5,367 nt of DNA. It comes from an uncultured Hyphomicrobiales bacterium (GTDB taxonomy: Bacteria; Pseudomonadota; Alphaproteobacteria; Rhizobiales; Beijerinckiaceae). The notes below the pieces were generated by a model. It did not search any database. It was given only the letters and a program-made list of their open reading frames with translations, and was not told the DNA's origin. Each line of letters starts with the position of its first letter. The first letter of the stretch is position 1. The position numbers and the translations under genes are program-made. This document shows positions 5,247 through 5,367 of the stretch, one piece after another. The DNA lies in NCBI GenBank assembly GCA_903903935.1, contig CAIVAX010000305.1, positions 1 to 5,367 on the forward strand, written 5' to 3'.

Positions 5247-5367
5247 GGCACACCCGGTTCAGGCGGATCATCCTTCGCTTTCATGCCCAGCTTTGCCATG
5301 GCTTTGTGAATGGCAAAATGCAAATCGCTTTTGACCCGCCCCGCGATTTCCACATCAGCAACAAAGC
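5237..5367 (-). CDS. C-terminal end of a probable MscS-family mechanosensitive channel (truncated by window edge)
   Basis: The minus strand is open from the window edge to a TAA at 5239-5237 and gives the last 42 residues of a protein. The segment FVADVEIAGRVKSDLHFAIHKAM (starting at the first visible residue) resembles the final alpha/beta part of MscS-type channels, where an acidic/basic strand precedes R-V-(R/K)-S-D-L-x-F-A-I and a helix. After the helix comes KLGMKAKDDPPEPGVPRK, a charged, proline-rich tail in place of the PFPQ-type ending of many family members. If correct, the full protein is an inner-membrane osmotic safety channel with a cytoplasmic C-terminal cage. The CAP lipoprotein gene follows 26 bases downstream. 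The frame is clearly coding in style, but the family call rests on a short piece. Confidence 0.55.
   Translation of the reverse strand, partial: FVADVEIAGRVKSDLHFAIHKAMAKLGMKAKDDPPEPGVPRK

Overview
The window looks like chromosomal DNA from an alphaproteobacterium, probably a member of Hyphomicrobiales. That placement rests on protein style (a GHNSG tag at one N-terminus, an FAH-type hydratase, a compact CAP-domain lipoprotein) and is an inference. It is densely coding, with seven recognisable protein genes (two cut by the window edges) and no RNA gene, insertion sequence, CRISPR array or phage gene that I can see. No stretch without a gene exceeds about 185 bases.

Left part (1-1313, + strand): the C-terminal two thirds or so of a periplasmic solute-binding protein of an ABC importer is followed after 24 bases by a single-domain cupin. 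The unit closes with a good rho-independent terminator. The cupin has a three-histidine metal signature like that of gentisate-type ring-cleaving dioxygenases, so uptake and oxidation of a small organic acid or aromatic compound is a reasonable, unproven reading.

Middle part (1386-3857): an Asp/Glu/hydantoin racemase-superfamily protein (+) converges on, and overlaps by four bases, a 2-keto-4-pentenoate hydratase-family enzyme (-). The racemase-like protein lacks both usual catalytic cysteines. The hydratase is divergently arranged with a short-chain dehydrogenase/reductase (+). Their shared 184-base upstream region holds a perfect 14-bp tandem repeat and a consensus -35 hexamer. The cupin, racemase-like protein and hydratase together suggest a small catabolic neighbourhood.

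Right part (3956-5367): a stand-alone class I glutamine amidotransferase (+) converges on, and overlaps by 11 bases, a CAP/SCP-domain lipoprotein (-). Upstream of the lipoprotein on the same strand, 26 bases away, is the C-terminal tail of what is probably a mechanosensitive channel (MscS family).

Recurring structure: several gene ends lie in short inverted repeats, three of them with the stop codon in the loop. I found no clear new multi-gene system. The best leads are the atypical active sites (cupin, racemase-like protein, CAP protein), the operator-like tandem repeat, and the stop-codon hairpins.
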